DNA of 64,000 bases from Caldicellulosiruptor bescii DSM 6725 (lineage in GTDB: Bacteria > Bacillota > Thermoanaerobacteria > Caldicellulosiruptorales > Caldicellulosiruptoraceae), in assembly GCF_000022325.1 (NCBI RefSeq), contig NC_012034.1:638501-702500 (forward strand), read 5' to 3'. The translations under genes were made by a program, and so were the position numbers. The notes beneath the pieces were generated by a model, which saw only the letters and a program-made list of their open reading frames with translations, made no database searches and was not told where the DNA came from. Below, in pieces: positions 45,556-56,897 of this stretch (its first letter is position 1; each line of letters opens with the position of its first letter).

Positions 45556-46849
45556 AGCGAGACTTGTCAAGAATTTTGTATTTCCACATCAATAGCGCAT
45601 ATTGTAGAGCTGTAATATATTGTAACTGCATTTTTTAAGAATAGGTATTCCGTTTTTCCACTTGCCACGATGCAAGTTTTCTCTTTGTAAGTAAATGTTT
45701 ATTTCTAAAATTTCTACAGATTGAAAATAACCGCCTGAGTTTATTCTTATTTTTTCAATTATACTGTTAACACTTTCTACTGCACAGGTAAGTATAGATA
45801 TGCTTTCTTAAATCTTCAGGATACTTCATATGTGCAAGATAGAACTCTGCTTTTTCGCAAACACCCTTTATGAATCTGGGGTATTTTGAGGAATATTGAT
45901 TACAAAGTTCTTTAAACTTTAAAACTGCTTCATCGAAGTCAGAAGAGGAAGTTCTTAATTTATCAAGTTCTTTGTTGAAAACAGAAGCATCATCTCAAGA
46001 CTATTGTTTTCTAACATTGCGTTGAAGGTGAACAAGCTTATGGTCGGCAAGGGGATAAGCGAGCCAAGCAGCACCGATTATACCTGGGAAATCATCGCTT
46101 ACGACTATTAAGACTTTTTTAAGACCTCTTGTAATTAAGTCGTCAAAGACTCTCATCCAATCGGCTTTGTTTTCTTTGCCGAAGAAAGGGCAGAATACGA
46201 AGATATCTTTTTTGCCTTCTAAATCAATACCGAGGACAACATAGCAAGTAGCTTGTTTAGCTTTTGAGTTATCTTTAATTTCGCTTTTGAATAACCGTCA
46301 ATGATGAGAGCAAAAGTACTTTCAGGAAGTTCTCTTTGTTTAAAGAGTTGAAGCTCGTTTTTTAGATCGTTTTTGATTTTTTCGATTTCGTCTTCAGAAT
46401 AAGGCAAATTCATGCTTTTAAGAGTTTGGACAAGAGAACGCTCAAGAGTAACCATTGATGTACTTGCGACATAAGCAGGGAAGTAGATAAGCTATCAACT
46501 CTTTTGTAGCGGAAAGAAGAGAATAGAAGGTCGGAAATTCTAAGGGCGTCTGCGAGGGACAGAGATTTCAAACTACATAGCAGGTGTTGCAAGTTTTCTT
46601 TCATAGAAGCCATTGCCTTTGTCGTTTTCGTTTTTAGCAAGGTAAACAGTTCTTTCTGATAACATAAAGCAATCGAGCAAGTTTTCTAAAAGCTGTTTTA
46701 GAGCTGGGCGAGTAGGATCATCACAGGAAGCAATACATATTTAGCACTTGTTCGATAGCCATATTTTTAGCGGTCTCAAAAATTTCATTTTTCTCCATAA
46801 TCGTGAACCCCCTTTGGTGATTATTTCAATACTAATTATACAGTGGACA
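45511..46849 (-). mobile_element. decayed IS256-family insertion sequence
   Basis: About 1.34 kb bounded by near-perfect 14-base inverted repeats: TGTCCACTTTATAA on the left (45511-45524) and TTATACAGTGGACA on the right (46836-46849), one mismatch. The interior is a mutator-type transposase reading on the minus strand, broken many times. No target duplication is visible. Its right end cuts a secreted carbohydrate-active gene, whose 5' part is absent on the other side, so insertion was accompanied or followed by a deletion. Confidence 0.75.
45554..46798 (-). pseudogene. IS256-family (mutator) transposase, frameshifted
   Basis: Pieced together across frames on the minus strand: MEKNEIFETAKNMAIEQVLN at the start (46798), then FYERKLATPAM followed by an in-frame stop, RYKRVDSL, LKSMNLPYSEDEIEKIK, RELPESTFALIIDGY, ADWMRVFDDLITRGLKKVL, IVVSDDFPGI and DHKLVHLQRN, ending near 45554. 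These are the catalytic-region blocks of mutator transposases. Several frameshifts and stops make it inactive. Full length would have been about 410 aa. Confidence 0.8.
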
Positions 46850-47909
46850 CAATTTTATTTTAACTCCCGCTGATTCAGGTTTTTGGTGTGCAATAGACGA
46901 TGTTATGTTCTATCGGCAGGACCCAGATATCGAAAAGAATATAGTGAGTGTTCAAAGATTAGATATTACAACAGAGGTAGGGCAAAAGCCACAGCTTCCG
47001 CCAACTGTCATGGTGGTTTATGATGATGATACATCCTCTGAGGCAAATGTTACATGGGAAGCTATTGATGAGAGTAAATACTCAGCGATTGGTGAATTTA
47101 CTGTGACTGGTACTGTAGAAGGCACAACTCTAAAAGCATATGCCAAAGTCAAGGTTATCAACAGCAAAAACCTTGTAAAAAATTACAGTTTTGAAGAAGG
47201 ACTAAAGTATTGGATAAGCGAAGGAAATACAAATGCAGTCAAAACTGAAAGTGGTGGGCATTCTGGGACAGCGCAGCTTACTCACTGGAGTGACAAACCT
47301 TACAAGGTGGTCACATATCAAACAATTGAGAATATACCAAATGGTATATACATTTTCAGAGCCTTTGCAAATGGAGGAGGCGGTCAGAATGCTAACTACC
47401 TGTTTGTAAAAGACTATGGTGGAGAAGAATTGAGAATAAATATGCCAACTACATGGGTCGCTGAGTGGCACAGAATGGTGATTGCAAACATTAAGGTTAC
47501 GACCGGACGTGTTACAATAGGGCTTTATTCAGATTCAGAGAATGCAGGAGGTACATGGTGCAACCTTGACGATGTTGAATTTTTCAAGGTTGCTGACAGT
47601 GAATTTGAAATTTTAAATGCAAATCTGCAAAAGGATAAAGGAATTGTTGCGAGTGTTACAGTGAAACAATCAGAAGGTATCCAGCATGAGGGGAAAGAGG
47701 CCATTGTATTTGAGCTACTTAAAGGGACAACTCCTGTTTCAATTGTTGCTATTGAAAAAGATATAATAGATGCTGAAGATTTCAAGGCATACTTTAATGT
47801 AAATGATTATCTTAGCCCTGATTACAGGGTAAAAGTATTTGTATTTGACAAATTTGACACAAGCCTTTCTGTTCCAAATAGTCTTGCTGAGCCTGTTGAG
47901 CTTCGATGA
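46850..47909 (+). pseudogene. 5'-truncated secreted carbohydrate-active protein (C-terminal modules only)
   Basis: An open frame begins inside the IS end and runs to 47909; the first ATG is at 46905 and has no ribosome site or signal peptide. Order: the tail of a carbohydrate-binding module (SGFWCAIDDVMFY), a Big_4-type Ig module (about residues 10-85 from that ATG; VVYDDDTSSEANVTW), a complete carbohydrate-binding module (about 88-225; NLVKNYSFEEGLKYWISEG...GTWCNLDDVEFFKV) and a C-terminal Ig-like domain. This tail resembles that of secreted GH53 galactanases with CBM61-like modules. The catalytic domain is missing, so it is a remnant unless expressed by chance. Confidence 0.75.
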
Positions 47910-47919
47910 GGTTTTAACC

Positions 47920-47958
47920 GCCCGGCAACTATTTTTAGTGGTTACCGGGCAGATTTTA
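47920..47958 (+). terminator. terminator-like hairpin after the truncated gene
   Basis: GCCCGGCAAC / GTTACCGGGC stem (one mismatch) followed by AGATTTTA. Confidence 0.6.
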
Positions 47959-48000
47959 AAGGTTTTATAAGGCTATAATCCCAAAAGGAGGATTTTAGTA

Positions 48001-49644
48001 ATGAAAAAAAGAACAAGGATAGCTTCAAGTCTATTGCTTGTTTTTGTGTTTTTGTTCTCTTTATTGTCTGTGGGATATTCTGCCCAGGAAGTTATTTTAA
48101 ATTCCATACCTGATAAAAATCCAGGTGAAGACGTTGTAATTTCTGGGCAAACGATGTTTGATGAGATTGTTATCAAAGTGTTGAGACCAAATTCTACCAT
48201 ACTTTATATAAATACAGTGAAGGGGAAAAACTTCAGTGACAAATTTACTTTACCAGCAGACTTGCCTGAGGGTACTTACACAGTTGTTACTGGAAAAGGT
48301 TCTATTGTCGATATAAAAACTTTCAATGTAGTAAGGAAACAACCATCTTTACCTAATTCGTTTCCTGAGATTTTAATCCCTAATTTCAAAGAAGCTGAAA
48401 AACAGGCAGGTGTACAGCCATCTCAAAAGGAAGATATTAAACAAACTGATAAAGCTGCTTTGCCTGAAATTACAATTGATAATAGTGGGATAATTAGGCC
48501 CAAAATATATCAGCTGTCAGAGGGAAGATTAGACGTTAGATTAGATGAGTCTTTAGTACAAAAAGCACTGCAGATGCAGGTGTCAAAAAACAAAATTTTA
48601 ACGTTGGATTTAAAAAACAGCAAGCCTTTAGTACAGTACAATATTGTGCTTCCATCGAAAGTATTTACAGCTTCTTTTGATGTGCAGGAAGTTTTAGTTG
48701 ATACAGATGAATTAGATTTGAAACTTCCAGCTGACCTATTAAAGGAAAAGAACATAGACAAGAACAAGCAAATAGAGATATTGATAAAAAAAGTAGAAAA
48801 TTCTAATATACCTTCAGAGATTCGTGCGGCAGTTGGGAAAAGACCAATATATGAAATTGGGTTTTATCAAGATTTGAAAAAGGTGAATGTTGAAAGACCT
48901 ACAAATTCTATAAAAATATCTATTGCTTATACTCCTGGAATAGAAGAGCTGAGCGGTATTGAAAACTTGGTTTTGTTTCATATAAAAGAGGACGGGAAAA
49001 CAGAGATTTTATCAAATAGTAAATATGTAAGGACATCGAAATGTGTGATTGCAAATGTGAATGGTTTTAGCAAGTTTGCAATAGGGTATGTTACCAAAAA
49101 ATTTGACGACTTAAAAAATTATTCGTGGGCTGAAAAAGCTGTGTCTTCCCTGGCCGCAAGAAATATAATAAGTGGTGTTGACAAAAGTAGTTTTAGACCT
49201 CAAGAGTATATAAAGCGTGGAGAGTTTGTCAAGTGGCTGGTAAATGCTCTTGGCCTTGATGCTCAGTATTCTTCGAACTTTGAGGATGTCAAAAAAGATA
49301 GCAGCTACTGGCGTGAAGTTGCAATTGCAAAAGCACTTGGCATTGCAAAAGGTTATGCGAATAAGTTTAAACCAGAAGATTATATAACAAGGCAAGATAT
49401 GATGGTTCTTGTTAAAAGAGCATTGGAGGTTGCAAACAAACCAATTGTAAAAACAAAAAGTAGCCTTGCAACTAAATTTTCTGATTCATCTGATATATCT
49501 TTGTATGCTCAAGATAGTATTTCTATTTTGGTTGCAAATGATTTAATAAAAGGAAATAGCAAAAATCAAATACTGCCTCGAAAGTTTGCAACTCGTGCAG
49601 AAGCTGCTCAGCTTTTGTTCAGGATATTTTTCAAATGGGAATAG
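48001..49644 (+). CDS. S-layer-homology protein with Ig-like and hydrophobic-core modules
   Basis: 547 aa, secreted: signal peptide about 1-27 (LFSLLSVGYSA). Residues about 28-105 are an Ig-like/E-set domain (NPGEDVVISGQTMFDEIVIKV split there). The middle (about 155-360) is beta-rich and unassigned. Three SLH repeats fill about 370-547 (YIKRGEFVKWLVNALGL, ITRQDMMVLVKRALEV, ATRAEAAQLLFRIFF). No catalytic domain was recognised, so it is probably a structural or binding surface protein. ATG follows AAAGGAGG. Preceded and followed by terminators. Confidence 0.85.
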   Translation: MKKRTRIASSLLLVFVFLFSLLSVGYSAQEVILNSIPDKNPGEDVVISGQTMFDEIVIKVLRPNSTILYINTVKGKNFSDKFTLPADLPEGTYTVVTGKGSIVDIKTFNVVRKQPSLPNSFPEILIPNFKEAEKQAGVQPSQKEDIKQTDKAALPEITIDNSGIIRPKIYQLSEGRLDVRLDESLVQKALQMQVSKNKILTLDLKNSKPLVQYNIVLPSKVFTASFDVQEVLVDTDELDLKLPADLLKEKNIDKNKQIEILIKKVENSNIPSEIRAAVGKRPIYEIGFYQDLKKVNVERPTNSIKISIAYTPGIEELSGIENLVLFHIKEDGKTEILSNSKYVRTSKCVIANVNGFSKFAIGYVTKKFDDLKNYSWAEKAVSSLAARNIISGVDKSSFRPQEYIKRGEFVKWLVNALGLDAQYSSNFEDVKKDSSYWREVAIAKALGIAKGYANKFKPEDYITRQDMMVLVKRALEVANKPIVKTKSSLATKFSDSSDISLYAQDSISILVANDLIKGNSKNQILPRKFATRAEAAQLLFRIFFKWE

Positions 49645-49676
49645 AAAGTAAAATAAATTTTGCAACTTTTCTATAC

Positions 49677-49712
49677 GGCAGTCTTCACAGTGAGTGGAGA
49701 TTGCCTTTTTTT
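49677..49712 (+). terminator. terminator after the SLH protein gene
   Basis: GGCAGTCTTC / GGAGATTGCC stem with wobble, followed by seven T. Confidence 0.75.
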
Positions 49713-49761
49713 ATTTACTTTTCATAAATTCAAGTCTTTAATTTATTCAAATTGCAGCATA

Positions 49762-49790
49762 TTGACAATTTTAATAAAAAGATATATAAT
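49762..49790 (+). promoter_or_regulatory. consensus sigma-A promoter of the pullulanase gene
   Basis: TTGACA (49762-49767), 17-base spacer, TATAAT (49785-49790): a perfect match to consensus. The untranslated leader is about 115 bases and holds an imperfect hairpin (AAACCTTTG / CAAAAGAGGTTT). Confidence 0.85.
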
Positions 49791-49910
49791 CATTACAAAG
49801 TTAAAGCAAACCTTTGCATTCACAAAAGAGGTTTTTGGATTTTCGAAATTATTGTTTAGGTGGGTTGTTTCAAAAAAAAAAATAATTAAATTTATTGGGA
49901 GGTAAGAGAG

Positions 49911-52900
49911 ATGGCAAAGTATTTTAAAAGCAAACGTTTTATAAGCATTTTGCTAGCGTTCATATTTTTCACTACTCTTGTTTTCCCACTCACCATTCTT
50001 GGAGCAGACGAAAAAACAACTCTCATCATTCACTACTACAGATACAATGAAGACTATCAAGGCTGGAATTTGTGGATATGGCCTGTTGAGCCAGTGGGTG
50101 CAGAAGGCAAAGCTTATGAGTTTACTTCCAAAGATGACTTTGGTGTAAAAGCAGTAGTTGAACTTCCTGGAAAGGTGACAAAAGTAGGTATCATAGTTAG
50201 AAAAGGTAACTGGGAAGCAAAAGATGTTGCTGTTGACAGGTTCATCTCAGGAATCAGCGGTTCAAAAGAGGTTTGGCTGATAGAAGGTGAAGAGCAAATC
50301 TATACATCTCAGCCTCAGAAAACTCCAAAAATGACAGCTTTTATTGATGGTCTTAATACCATCGTTGTAAAGCTTGCAAAGAAGGCAGATATCCTTTCAA
50401 ATAACAGGACTCAAGGGTTCAAAGTTACAGCCTTTTATGAAGAAGTTCCTATCAAAAAAGTTGAGCCAGTTTTGCCTAAGATAAATAAGAATTTTAAACC
50501 AGAAGAAGCTGGGTATGAACTCATTGATGGTGGCACAAAAGTGAAATTTATATTAAAACCTGGTGCAGGTGATTTTAAATTTACAGACACCTCTGGCAAG
50601 CTAGATGTATATGTCTCTGGAACAATGAACGACTGGGGCGGAACAGCATCTTCCGAAGGAAAGTACAAACCGCTTCCTGCATGGAAAATGACATGGAATG
50701 CAGAGAAAGGTTACTATGAACTTGTAAAAGAACTTGGCAAAGACGGTGTTGTAATTGGTGCTAAGTTCAAGTTTACCTCATGGGATGGTACATCTGCAAA
50801 GTGGTATCCAGATGGAATGGGAAATGACAAGGTTATTGAAGAGCTTTATACAGGTAATGAGAAGATAACAAAGGTTGACACTTTTAAAATCACAACTGAA
50901 GATGAATTAGAACCACAGGTTCCTTATGTTGTGTCAAAAGATAGCTTCAAACCAACAGTTGCACAGGCAAGAAATATTTTAGACAATCCAAAGTACTACT
51001 ACAAAGGCAATGATTTAGGATGCACATATACAAAAGCTTATTCAGCGTTCAGACTTTGGGCTCCAACAGCAATTGGAGTTATACTAAGACTCTACGATGA
51101 TTATAAGACTACCAAGTATAAAGAGTATGAAATGCAGCAGTCTTTCAACGGAACATGGTATCTTAAGATAAATGGAGATTTGAAAGGGAAATACTACCAG
51201 TATGAAGTTTGGCATGCTTCTAACTCTATAACTGACGATACAATCAGAAAATATGTTGTGCCAGATCCATATTCAAGAGCAACATCTGCAAATTCTGAAA
51301 GAACCTTAATCTTTGATCCAAAAGATACAAACCCTGTCGGCTGGGAAAAAGATACTTTTGTGACTCTAAAGAATCAAGAGGATGCGATAATTTATGAGAC
51401 GCATGTAAGAGACTTTACAATAGATGCTTCAAGTGGTGTAAGGCCAGAGTTTAGAGGCAAATACTTAGGCTTCACCCAAACAGGGGCAAAAGGACCAAAT
51501 GGAGTAAAAACAGGTATTGACCATTTGAAAGAGCTTGGTATAACCCATGTACATCTGCTTCCAACATATGACTTTGGTTCAATAGATGAGACAAATCCTG
51601 ACAAAGGCTATAACTGGGGATATGACCCAGTTTTATATCAAAACGTTGAAGGTTCCTATGCTACAAATCCAAACACAATTGTAAGGATTAAAGAGTACAA
51701 ACAAATGGTCATGGCACTGCACAAGGCTGGCATAGGCATTATCCAGGATGTTGTTTTTAATCACACATTTCAGATAGGTGATGCAAAATTCTCAATATTC
51801 GACAAGATAGTACCAGGATACTTCTACAGAAAAGACAAAGATGGGAACTACTCCAATGCATCAGGCTGTGGTAACGAAATTGCAACAGAAAAACCTATGG
51901 TAAGAAAGTTTATAATTGATACCTTGACATACCTTACAAAAGAGTATCACATAGATGGTTTCAGGTTTGACTTAATGGCAGCAATAGATAGAGTTACAAT
52001 GGCAAAAGCTCAAGAAGAAGTAAGAAAGATAAATCCATCAGCAGTAATCTATGGAGAGGGCTGGCTTGCAGGTTCAACACCGCTTGATAGCTCACTTAGA
52101 ATGGAAATAGGCTCATTTAATCAGGCAGGCCTTCACATAGGACTTTTTAACGACAGAATAAGAGAGGCAATAAGAGGAAACCTTGACAATGAATCTAAGG
52201 GATTCATGCAAGGGAATTACTCGTTTAGGCTTGAAGATCTCAAAAGAGGCATTCAAGGTGGTCTTGGTGATTTTGCTGCAGACCCGGATGAATGCATAAA
52301 CTATGTTTCGGCACATGACAACCTAACTCTTTGGGATAAACTTCAAAAGAGTGTGCCAAATGAACCAGATTACATCAAGGATAAAATGGGCAGACTTGCG
52401 AATGCAATTGTTTTGACAGCACAGGGTGTTCCATTCTTGCATGGTGGAGTTGAATTCAACCGAACAAAATATATGAATCATAACTCATACAATGCGGGCG
52501 ATAAAATTAATAAGTACAACTGGAACCTTAAAGTAAAGTGGTACAACACTTTCAAGTACTATCAGGGGCTAATTGCATTAAGAAAAGCTCATCCAGCTTT
52601 CAGGATGACAACTGCAGAAGACATACAGAAATATCTTACATTTATCCAAACACCGAAAGGAACATTAGGTTTTAGACTCACATATCCAAAAGATACATGG
52701 AATGACATTATAGTTGTTTACAACTCAACAAAGAAAGTACAAGAGGTCACACTGCCAGAAGGAAACTGGGTAGTTGTTGCAAATGGAGATGAAGTTGGCA
52801 CAACACCAATTAAGAATCTTACAAACTTTGTTGCTGGCAAGGCATTGGTTGCACCAATTTCTATGTTTGTTGCATACAAGAGCAATGAATTTCCACAAGG

Positions 52901-53321
52901 TTTTACTAAGGTAACCGGTAAGGACCCTGTATCATTAGAAAGCTCAAGTACAGTAACAGTTCCAAAAGTTTATGGTAATGGAAATATTGAAGTCACATTT
53001 AAAGTAAAGGTACCACATGGGACAGATGATGATGTTATCTATTTGGCAGGTTCGTTTGGGAAAGCTGGACTTTCTGATTGGAATCCAGGAGATAAGGATG
53101 GAGCAATAGAACTTGTAAGATTGCAAGATGGGACATATACTGTGACTGTTAAACTTAACGCAGGTGAAACATTCGAATATAAATACACAAGAGGTAGCTG
53201 GACTACAGTCGAGAAAGGTGCAAATAAAGAAGAGATAGAGAATAGGAAACTAACAGTTAAAGATGAAGGCGGAGGAAAGATGATAGTCAGCGATACAGTT
53301 TTGAACTGGGCTGATAAATAA
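49911..53321 (+). CDS. pulA: secreted type I pullulanase (GH13) with starch-binding modules
   Basis: Cleaves alpha-1,6 branches of pullulan and starch dextrins outside the cell (1136 aa). Signal peptide about 1-32; CBM41-type module (about 33-125, [16 protein letters not shown]); a second Ig-like/binding region (about 190-300, [12 protein letters not shown]); CBM48 (about 365-460); GH13 catalytic domain (about 485-960). The type I marker is YNWGYDP near residue 566; nucleophile D687 in FRFDLMAA, acid/base E716 in YGEGW, and D803 in SAHDNL. A C-terminal starch-binding-like beta domain (about 1025-1130, EYKYTRGSW) resembles one in the next gene. Strong promoter and GGGAGGT ribosome site. Confidence 0.95.
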   Translation: MAKYFKSKRFISILLAFIFFTTLVFPLTILGADEKTTLIIHYYRYNEDYQGWNLWIWPVEPVGAEGKAYEFTSKDDFGVKAVVELPGKVTKVGIIVRKGNWEAKDVAVDRFISGISGSKEVWLIEGEEQIYTSQPQKTPKMTAFIDGLNTIVVKLAKKADILSNNRTQGFKVTAFYEEVPIKKVEPVLPKINKNFKPEEAGYELIDGGTKVKFILKPGAGDFKFTDTSGKLDVYVSGTMNDWGGTASSEGKYKPLPAWKMTWNAEKGYYELVKELGKDGVVIGAKFKFTSWDGTSAKWYPDGMGNDKVIEELYTGNEKITKVDTFKITTEDELEPQVPYVVSKDSFKPTVAQARNILDNPKYYYKGNDLGCTYTKAYSAFRLWAPTAIGVILRLYDDYKTTKYKEYEMQQSFNGTWYLKINGDLKGKYYQYEVWHASNSITDDTIRKYVVPDPYSRATSANSERTLIFDPKDTNPVGWEKDTFVTLKNQEDAIIYETHVRDFTIDASSGVRPEFRGKYLGFTQTGAKGPNGVKTGIDHLKELGITHVHLLPTYDFGSIDETNPDKGYNWGYDPVLYQNVEGSYATNPNTIVRIKEYKQMVMALHKAGIGIIQDVVFNHTFQIGDAKFSIFDKIVPGYFYRKDKDGNYSNASGCGNEIATEKPMVRKFIIDTLTYLTKEYHIDGFRFDLMAAIDRVTMAKAQEEVRKINPSAVIYGEGWLAGSTPLDSSLRMEIGSFNQAGLHIGLFNDRIREAIRGNLDNESKGFMQGNYSFRLEDLKRGIQGGLGDFAADPDECINYVSAHDNLTLWDKLQKSVPNEPDYIKDKMGRLANAIVLTAQGVPFLHGGVEFNRTKYMNHNSYNAGDKINKYNWNLKVKWYNTFKYYQGLIALRKAHPAFRMTTAEDIQKYLTFIQTPKGTLGFRLTYPKDTWNDIIVVYNSTKKVQEVTLPEGNWVVVANGDEVGTTPIKNLTNFVAGKALVAPISMFVAYKSNEFPQGFTKVTGKDPVSLESSSTVTVPKVYGNGNIEVTFKVKVPHGTDDDVIYLAGSFGKAGLSDWNPGDKDGAIELVRLQDGTYTVTVKLNAGETFEYKYTRGSWTTVEKGANKEEIENRKLTVKDEGGGKMIVSDTVLNWADK

Positions 53322-53340
53322 GGCAAGATTATTTGCCCAC

Positions 53341-53382
53341 CTTGCGCACCATCCAATCTCTAAGTGAGATGGATAGGTGTGC
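53341..53382 (+). terminator. imperfect hairpin between pullulanase and the next gene
   Basis: GCGCACC-ATCCA-ATCTC faces GAGAT-GGAT-AGGTGTGC; no clear T run follows, so it may be partial termination or an mRNA-processing element. Confidence 0.4.
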
Positions 53383-53437
53383 AGGGTTGGGTATTCACCC
53401 CAAAAAACAAAATAAATAGAAGGAGGTCAAGAGAAGG

Positions 53438-55351
53438 ATGAGAATGCTATTAAAAAGGTCTCTTGCTCTGCTGGTAAGTATTGTCCTTGTATTTTCGTTG
53501 TTCTTAAGTGTTTTTCCACAGCAAGCAAGAGCACAAGATACCATAAAAATTGTAGGTAACTGGCAGGATGCTGGTAACTGGAATTTTGACAGCTCTAATA
53601 TTGTTTTGAGTGAAACCTCAACTCCGGGACTTTATTATGGTGAGTATACTTTTAAAACTGGTGGTTCTTATGAGTTCAAAGCAGTTATAAATGGTAGTAT
53701 ATGGTGTACAGGCGCTCCAAAAGTAGCAGATAATAATACTAACATACCTCTTAATGTTACAGATGGTCAGACAGTTAAGTTTTGGTTCTTCAAAAATTCT
53801 CAACTTGTAATTGACAGCACTCATTTTCCAAATGGGCCTGATAGTTTAGTAGGGCAAAATTCTTTTAAATTTGTAGGAGTAAATAATGAATGGAACCCTA
53901 ATGATGGTAAGTATCAATTTATAAGAGTCCCAGATGCAACATATACCTATTTATATGATAATAGTTACAATGATTTTTCGATACCATATGGATTTAAGAT
54001 TATAATAGGTGGTTTTGGGAACCTATCATGGGCATGGAATGGTGCAAAAGAAGGTTCAGTTGTTAAATTTAAAGAGGGTGGAGATAATATTGACCTGAAA
54101 GAATTTAAAGAATCTAATGATAATCTTCTAAAAACAAAATTTTTCCTTGATATCCTAAACGGCTGGCTCTTTACAGAAAAAGATTTGACAAATATCCAAC
54201 CAGTAGATTTTGCAAATAACGGCTCTGTAATTGGTGGAACTTCAGTTCATCTTACATGGACACCATATACACCAAATGCAAATCCACTTTCAGCCAAGCT
54301 TTACTACAAAATAATTGATGTGAGCAATGATAGCGAGTTGGTTAGTCTCACCGATTACAGCACAATCCACAAAATAGATATCCCAAGAGAGTGGATAGGA
54401 AAGACAATTAAAATTATTGCAAATGCCAAGATAGGTGAAATAACAGGACCTAATGTTGAGTTTACATTAAATATTGTTGACTTGCCACAAAACTTAATAG
54501 TTGAAGCAGCTAACTATATAACATACAACTCTATAGATGAGACATTTTTAAATTTGGCTCAAGGTGATACAGTTCAAAACATAACTTCTAACTTCGCAGT
54601 TGTTACATCATATGTTTACAATGTGGTGTACGAGGGAAATAGTTATCCACTGACATTTAATATTGACTGGGAGAGCAGTAATTCATCTGTATTAACAATA
54701 AATGGTAGTACAGTTGTGGTTACAAGGCCAACACAAGGTGACCTTCAGGTTGAGTTGAGAGCAAGAGCAAGATTTGGTGCTATTTCAGCAGATGGACAAA
54801 AAATATTTACTCTTACAGTAAAGAAATTCCTATTAGGAGTAGATGGTGGAATACCTGTTACATTTAACGTAACAGTTCCAGATTATACTCCTGATAATGA
54901 CAATATTTACATTGCTGGAGATTTTAAGACTGATAAGCTTCCAAAATGGGACCCTGTAGGTATCAAATTGATAAAGGTCGGAGATAAAAAATATAGTATA
55001 ACAATGTATCTTCCACCGAATGTAACAATTGAATATAAATATACCCGCGGAAGTTGGTCAAAAGTAGAAAAGGATGCATTTGGTAATGAAATATCAAATA
55101 GAGTTCTGCAGATAAATAATCAGGCTGTGACAAAAAATGATGTAGTTGAAGCATTTGCGGACCTTGGAGCTGTCAAGCAAGGTCTTCCAACGGTGAATTT
55201 GGTCATCAATGTTCCTCAACAAACTGTAATTGATACAGGTGATGGAGGAAGGGTAATAAAAGCAGAAGGTGGTGCTATTTCAGTTCCAAATACTAAGAAC
55301 ACTGTTTTGATAGATATTCGGAGTGCATTAAATGCTATTATATTAAAGTAA
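53438..55351 (+). CDS. secreted multi-domain starch-binding-like protein without a catalytic domain
   Basis: 637 aa. Signal peptide about 1-32 (ending QQARAQ). It begins with a beta-sandwich resembling starch-binding modules (KIVGNWQDAGNWNF, YEFKAVINGSIW), repeats a similar unit (FKFVGVNNEWNPNDG), then has Ig-like domains, and near residues 470-570 a CBM20-like domain ([26 protein letters not shown]) closely related to the pullulanase C-terminus. No GH13 or other active-site motif is visible. It may tether or present starch for the pullulanase, or be a truncated enzyme; the IS256-family element begins only 96 bases after its stop. ATG after AGGAGGT. Confidence 0.75.
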   Translation: MRMLLKRSLALLVSIVLVFSLFLSVFPQQARAQDTIKIVGNWQDAGNWNFDSSNIVLSETSTPGLYYGEYTFKTGGSYEFKAVINGSIWCTGAPKVADNNTNIPLNVTDGQTVKFWFFKNSQLVIDSTHFPNGPDSLVGQNSFKFVGVNNEWNPNDGKYQFIRVPDATYTYLYDNSYNDFSIPYGFKIIIGGFGNLSWAWNGAKEGSVVKFKEGGDNIDLKEFKESNDNLLKTKFFLDILNGWLFTEKDLTNIQPVDFANNGSVIGGTSVHLTWTPYTPNANPLSAKLYYKIIDVSNDSELVSLTDYSTIHKIDIPREWIGKTIKIIANAKIGEITGPNVEFTLNIVDLPQNLIVEAANYITYNSIDETFLNLAQGDTVQNITSNFAVVTSYVYNVVYEGNSYPLTFNIDWESSNSSVLTINGSTVVVTRPTQGDLQVELRARARFGAISADGQKIFTLTVKKFLLGVDGGIPVTFNVTVPDYTPDNDNIYIAGDFKTDKLPKWDPVGIKLIKVGDKKYSITMYLPPNVTIEYKYTRGSWSKVEKDAFGNEISNRVLQINNQAVTKNDVVEAFADLGAVKQGLPTVNLVINVPQQTVIDTGDGGRVIKAEGGAISVPNTKNTVLIDIRSALNAIILK

Positions 55352-55616
55352 GTTGTTGAATAAATAATTATACCATTAATGTTACTATATAGGATTACAA
55401 ATTATTCCACGTGTATTTAAAAGAAAATTTAAACAGTTGGGTGTGTAAATAATTTTGTGTATTTAAGATAAGCCGTCCTTCTTGGTAAGTAATCATTCAA
55501 AATTTTATTGCCAACTTTCTATTTTTAGTATTTCCATTTCAATATTTTTTATGCATAAATTTTTAACTTCATGGAGAAAATTTAATACTGGGTTATATTA
55601 TCTTTTTTTTTATTTG

Positions 55617-55652
55617 TTTTTTTAACTGCTTCTATAGAAGCAGTTAAAAAAA
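55617..55652. terminator. perfect 36-bp palindrome in the IS, probable bidirectional terminator
   Basis: TTTTTTTAACTGCTTCTA is followed immediately by its exact reverse complement; a hairpin flanked by A/T runs works on both strands and would insulate the element's transposase from outside transcription. Confidence 0.7.
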
Positions 55653-55671
55653 CGCGAACAAATGATTGCTT

Positions 55672-56897
55672 CTACTTTATATATTCTCTCAACCGCTCAG
55701 GATACATTATTAAAAGCTGGTTTAATATCATATCCCAGTTTCTGTATCTTTGCGTCCACTTTCTTACAACATTTTTAGTCGCAAGATAAAGCATCTTTTC
55801 TAAAGCTATATCATTTGGAAACACTGATTTTGACTTTGTAACTTTCCTAAACTGTCTGTGAACACCTTCTATAATGTTTGTTGTATAAATTTATTCTTCT
55901 AATCTCTGGGGGAAACTTAAAAAACGAGGTCAGCATTTCCCAGTTGCTTTCCCAGCTTCTAAATGCATAAGGATATTGTTTCCCCCATTTCTCTTTTATT
56001 TGACAAAAATTCTCAAATGCCTCTTCTTCATTTGTTGCCTGGTATACTCTCTTGAAATCTTTTGAAAATTCTTTTATGTGTTTATACGAAACATACTTAA
56101 ATGAATTTCTCAACTGGTGGATTATACATCTTTGAATATCACTCTTTGGAAACACTGCTTCTATTGCTTCTTTCAAACCAGTAAGACCATCAACACAAAA
56201 CAGCAGGACTTCTTCTACTCCTCTTGTCTTTAAATCATTCAATCGACCTTGCCAGAATTTAGAACTTTCACTTTCTCCTATCCATATTCCTAAAACATCC
56301 TTATATCCCTCAATGTTAATCCCTAAAACAACATAGGTAGCTTTATTCACAATTTTACCCTCATCTTTTATCTTGTAATGGATCGCGTCCATGAAAATAA
56401 ACGGATATATCTTTTCCAATGGTCTATTTTGCCATTCTCTTATTCTATGGTACTATTTTTTCTGTAATTTTGCTTACCATCTCAGCAGACACTTCAATAC
56501 CATAGATATCTTTTATTTGTTCATGAATATCTCTTGTTGTCATCCCTCTGGAATATAAAGCTATTATTTTATCTTCAATTTCAGAGATATCTCTTTTATA
56601 CTTAGGAATTATCTTAGGTTCAAATTCACCTTCTCTGTCTCTTGGAATATCAATTTCCATCTCTCCAAATTTTGTTTTTACGGTTTTCTGAGTATATCCG
56701 TTTCGAGAGTTAGTAGTTTGTTTGTTTTTAATATCATATTTTTCATAACCCAGAGTTTCTTCAATTTCTGCTTCTAAAAAGCTTTGAAGTACATCTTTGA
56801 ACAGGTCTTTTAAACTTTCGTAAATATCACTTACGCTCTGAATATTATTTTTTCTTATAAACTCTAAGAGCTGCTCTTTTGTTAAAACATTCTCCAT
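55672..56897 (-). pseudogene. IS256-family transposase with two frameshifts
   Basis: Reads from ATG 56897 (RBS AAGGAGG; MENVLTKEQLLEFIRK) to PERLREYIK and a stop at 55672, about 400 aa. Recognisable blocks: FLEAEIEETLGYEKY, GMTTRDIHEQI, PFIFMDAIHYKIKDEG (catalytic Asp), VEEVLLFCVDGLTGLKEAI, DIQRCIIHQLRNS and FRSWESNWEML. One extra base near 56443 gives a stop after KITEKIVP, and one extra A near 55890 breaks the C-terminal fifth. Both could be recent decay or sequencing errors in short runs; if the former it cannot transpose on its own. Confidence 0.85.

Noticed and set aside
49660-49905. 81-aa open frame before the pullulanase
   Set aside because: It spans a terminator and a consensus promoter, and its composition is low-complexity; no ribosome site.
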